Under the pieces are notes generated by a model that saw nothing but the letters and a program-made list of their open reading frames with translations, ran no database searches and was not told where the DNA came from. Both the position numbers and the translations under genes were made by a program. 64,000 nt of DNA from Halichondria panicea. Lineage: Eukaryota; Porifera; Demospongiae; Suberitida; Halichondriidae. Below, in pieces: positions 62,201-64,000 of this stretch (positions are counted from its first letter, which is position 1; the number at the start of each line of letters is the position of its first letter). The DNA lies in NCBI RefSeq assembly GCF_963675165.1, contig NC_087387.1:185001-249000 (forward strand). Reading direction: 5' to 3'.

Positions 62201-63781
62201 ATGCCATCTGAAAGAGCTCACTTTGAGCTACCAGAAAATCATTAAAAAGTTGAAATTAGACCCTCCAAACCCAAATTATAGCTGTCTAAAGTTTACAAAC
62301 AGAATATGGCAAAAGTGTGTACTTACGTAACATTGGTCACTCTGAGAGCATTGTTGAGATTAAATACAGTGGCTCCACCCACCCCTGCTGCTATGGCAAC
62401 AGTGTACGAGTCCTCAGGGAAGATCATGTCCCAGATAATCACGCTGAACACATTGCGAGGATCCACACCTTTCACAGACCAATAGATAAACTGCAGAGAT
62501 AAGGTGTTGTTATTCAATATTCCCATCTATGGTCAAACTACACAGTACAATAGTGGGTAGGAAGATCGAGTGGGTGGTGTGGGTGGTGTGGGTGGTGGAC
62601 TAATGAGTGAGTGTGTTTGCTCTAACACTGCAAACATGGAAACACAAAATATGGGGGAAGGTGATCTATAATTATATAGATACTATGATAGGCAACGTGC
62701 AACATCACACATTTGATTGAACTAAACACACTGTTTGGTGGTGAGGTACTACACAATGTGGTGTTTAGACACAACATCCTTACTTCCCCATGCATGCACG
62801 TACACACATGCATACGTGTTGTACCAACTAAACTTCCCCATGCAATCACGTACACACATACATACGTGTTGTACCAACTAAGGATATCCTATAGCTTGCT
62901 CAATAGGAAGAGCTATTGCATGGGTTAGGGCAAACGTATATATACATGTGCATATTATGACTACAAACAAACCTCGATTGAGGTCACCAACGGTAACAGC
63001 GAAGGTCGGAGGAAGTTTAATATAAAACACCCTTTTTATGCAAAGCAATCATAACCCATAGCAATACTAAGTTATTTCATAAGAGGCGGCTTCAAAAGAT
63101 TCCACTCCTTTGCATGGAGAATCATTAATGCATAAGCAAACCCAAAAATGGGGTCCAGCTATCAACAGCAGAAGCTCGCAAGAGTGTTAAAATAGCAAAC
63201 AAATAGCGCACATTAAAGTTCAGTTTAAATGCTTCTTAGCATCACCCCTTGAAATTTAAATAGCAGTGTTTACCGTAGTGACCACCAACCGGCACCACAA
63301 CATGTAAACAAGTGTAAACAAAATTATAATTAACTAGCTAGAGGAAATGTACGTACAAGTAATTGAACTACACATTCTAATATTATATTAAAGTTAGCTC
63401 ACTCTGTTGAGGCCTGAACGTTGCAGATGGATCGATCTCTTTCTGTTGCTGTGGTCTTCGTTGACAACCACACTGTGGGGACTTAGCGGTCCTGTAGCCA
63501 ATCAAATTACAGACGTATTAGCATGACTACGTACGAGACAATAAGGTAGAATATCATGAAGAGCCAGTATAGGACAGTACAGTGTGTATAGTTATAGTAA
63601 CTGAGTAGCGTACCTGGGTTCTGGACTGAGGTGGAGGCGTACAAACTGCAGGTACCCACCAGGTCTATCTGCTCGATCATTATCGTCATGGAGAATGCAG
63701 GACACTCGGACTGGAAGAATCGGAACCCATCCTCCTCCACTTCAGTGGTGGTGTTCTCTCCAGGGGTCACTATAGCCGGGG
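53222..63781 (-). CDS. Transmembrane cadherin/Ig/EGF adhesion protein (5' end outside window)
   Basis: At least 13 exons: about 63614-63781, 63402-63491, 62327-62492, 57935-61900 (one huge exon), 57591-57702, 57107-57368, 56534-56752, 56127-56397, 55678-55953, 55093-55257, 54845-54960, 54158-54676 and 53222-53374. Order from the N-side: a secreted-enzyme PPC-like beta domain (FIYWSVKGVDPRNVFSVIIW); about 12 cadherin repeats with linkers such as DVNNNPP, DVNDNPP and DINDNPP; an Ig domain (AGEYSCRAASAIGS); a second Ig (DAGTYVCTASNPAGE); EGF domains (CRNDGSCDLV, CLSGGSCTNTDGSFSCDC); a juxtamembrane region with QRRKRQ; one transmembrane helix (GIIVGVAVAIIVAVFTAALI); and a cytoplasmic tail with SSAIFHRGRQLSLKRRAES and EEEAIYANNQH. 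Several linkers are degenerate (QNVITSPP, NGNRFPP), implying weaker calcium sites there. No catenin-binding motif was recognised. The cadherin, Ig and EGF mix recalls sponge adhesion proteins including hedgling, but no Hedgehog-type domain is visible here. Confidence 0.88.
53515..53630. mobile_element. 116-bp miniature inverted-repeat element with 9-bp target duplication
   Basis: The ends are inverted (CAGAGGAGGTACGACAT on the left, complement of the right end CAGAGGAGGTATGACAT). A second inner pair ACACACATTCCTTA/TAAGGAATGTGTGT follows. The direct repeat AGCACAATG flanks it at 53506-53514 and 53631-53639. CAGAGG-type ends with an 8-9 bp duplication suggest a hAT or Mutator-like non-autonomous element. 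It lies in the penultimate intron of the cadherin-like gene. Confidence 0.85.
53640..54106. repeat. 46-bp minisatellite plus ACAATGGT-type array
   Basis: Six exact-period copies are marked by CCATGGTACC at 53676, 53722, 53768, 53814, 53860 and 53906, all 46 bp apart. A looser array of GGTACACAAT blocks follows to 54106. Units contain GGTACC and CCATGG palindromes. All three plus frames stay open through it, giving false proteins of up to 157 codons. Confidence 0.95.
55375..55675. repeat. Foldback element, third subfamily, cadherin-gene intron
   Basis: The copy starts GAAAATAACTTGCGTACCG and has TTGGATTTTCTGAAAGCTTA, GCTCAATATTTTAAATCGG and CCCACGCTTTTTTTGTCG; it ends CCAAATTATAGCCGTCC. It is nearly the same as the copy at 62015-62290 and related in design to the main family, without a CCATGG core. 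Confidence 0.85.
56015..56102. repeat. Short dispersed element, diverged reverse copy
   Basis: The copy retains AAAGGGCTACAACGCATCC and ATTGACAATCTAAACTG only; it is the weakest member of the short family. Confidence 0.45.
56805..57095. repeat. Foldback element of main family, cadherin-gene intron
   Basis: The left arm CAACAGCCATAACTTTAGC and right arm CAAGCTTTCAGAAG-type sequence end in TTAAGTTATGGCAGCTGAAAG at about 57091. The core is reduced to a single GGCCATGG, so the second CCATGG half is lost. Confidence 0.8.
62015..62290. repeat. Foldback element, third subfamily, second copy
   Basis: The copy starts GAACAAAAATAACTTGCG and ends CAAATTATAGCTGTC, sharing most of its sequence with 55375-55675 including GATATGTTCAGCTCAATATT. 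Confidence 0.85.
62493..63401 (-). other. Cadherin-like gene intron with 50-bp direct repeat
   Basis: This 0.9-kb intron holds a tandem pair of a 50-bp unit (62782-62880, with CGTACACACA and GTGTTGTACCAACTAA in each copy) and a short GGGTGGTGT triplication near 62570-62597. The remainder is unremarkable and no gene was found. Confidence 0.6.
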
Positions 63782-64000
63782 CTGCAAGGACGCCATATAA
63801 ACACTCACACACATGCTGGGAAAAGGTTAGGTGTTATGTCATTATGGCAACTTTTCCAACGTTAGAGCTGAATAAGGAGATTGCATGTCAGCACAGTCAT
63901 TCTTAATGTAGTGGCACTACACTATATATGACTGTTTGATCTTTTGTTACCTAGGCAATATTTATTATGATTGTGGCAGAAAGGAAATGCGTGCATGGGA
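63782..64000. other. Intron sequence at right edge
   Basis: Upstream intron of the cadherin-like gene by position. No exon could be recognised before the window ends. Confidence 0.4.

Overview
This is nuclear DNA from an animal. Every gene is split by short GT-AG introns, and the products are conserved eukaryotic or animal proteins: CDC37, MRCK kinase, FAIM, SVIP, a GPATCH8-type protein, NEMP1, dynein intermediate chain, eIF4B, LZTFL1, a TRIM-NHL protein and a transmembrane cadherin/Ig/EGF protein. Gene spacing is very tight (about 150-500 bp between genes), there are head-to-head pairs, and introns are crowded with small inverted-repeat elements. A sponge or another early-branching animal fits best. 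That is an inference from compactness and domain mix; no species marker is visible.

Layout: CDC37 (-, 344-5948) is head-to-head with a secreted PhoPQ-activated/AprA-like hydrolase (+, 6180-10359). MRCK (+, 10766-25684, about 40 exons), FAIM (+, 26145-27067) and SVIP (+, 27304-27866) follow. A G-patch/C2H2 protein (-, 28015-29999) is head-to-head with an ERICH2-like gene (+, 30188-31269). Then come an intronless CNC-like bZIP gene (-, 31563-32984), NEMP1 (-, 33336-36388) and DYNC1I (-, 36560-42382), the last head-to-head with EIF4B (+, 42555-48006). LZTFL1 (+, 48455-50213) and an intronless TRIM-NHL gene (+, 50744-52918) follow. The 3' part of a large cadherin/Ig/EGF membrane protein (-, 53222-63781) runs off the right edge.

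The genes do not form one pathway. Several are housekeeping or cytoskeletal (Hsp90-kinase chaperoning, Cdc42 signalling to myosin, dynein cargo motor, BBSome regulation, p97 regulation, translation initiation).

The most unusual content is in the introns. A family of roughly 300-bp foldback elements has long imperfect arms and a CCATGG-N8-CCATGG core. It occurs as single copies, as a dimer, and as three tandem arrays of about 340-bp units inside introns of CDC37, MRCK and DYNC1I. The same spacer joins the units at all three loci, and two arrays show higher-order repeat structure. A shorter related family of about 110 bp occurs about ten times. Other mobile traces are a 353-bp pogo/Tc1-like element with a transposase-like fragment, a 116-bp element with a 9-bp target duplication, a near-perfect 132-bp repeat pair, a 61-bp perfect hairpin flanked by direct repeats, and a tRNA-like SINE piece. 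In the hydrolase gene two minisatellites have copied the 3' splice site itself.
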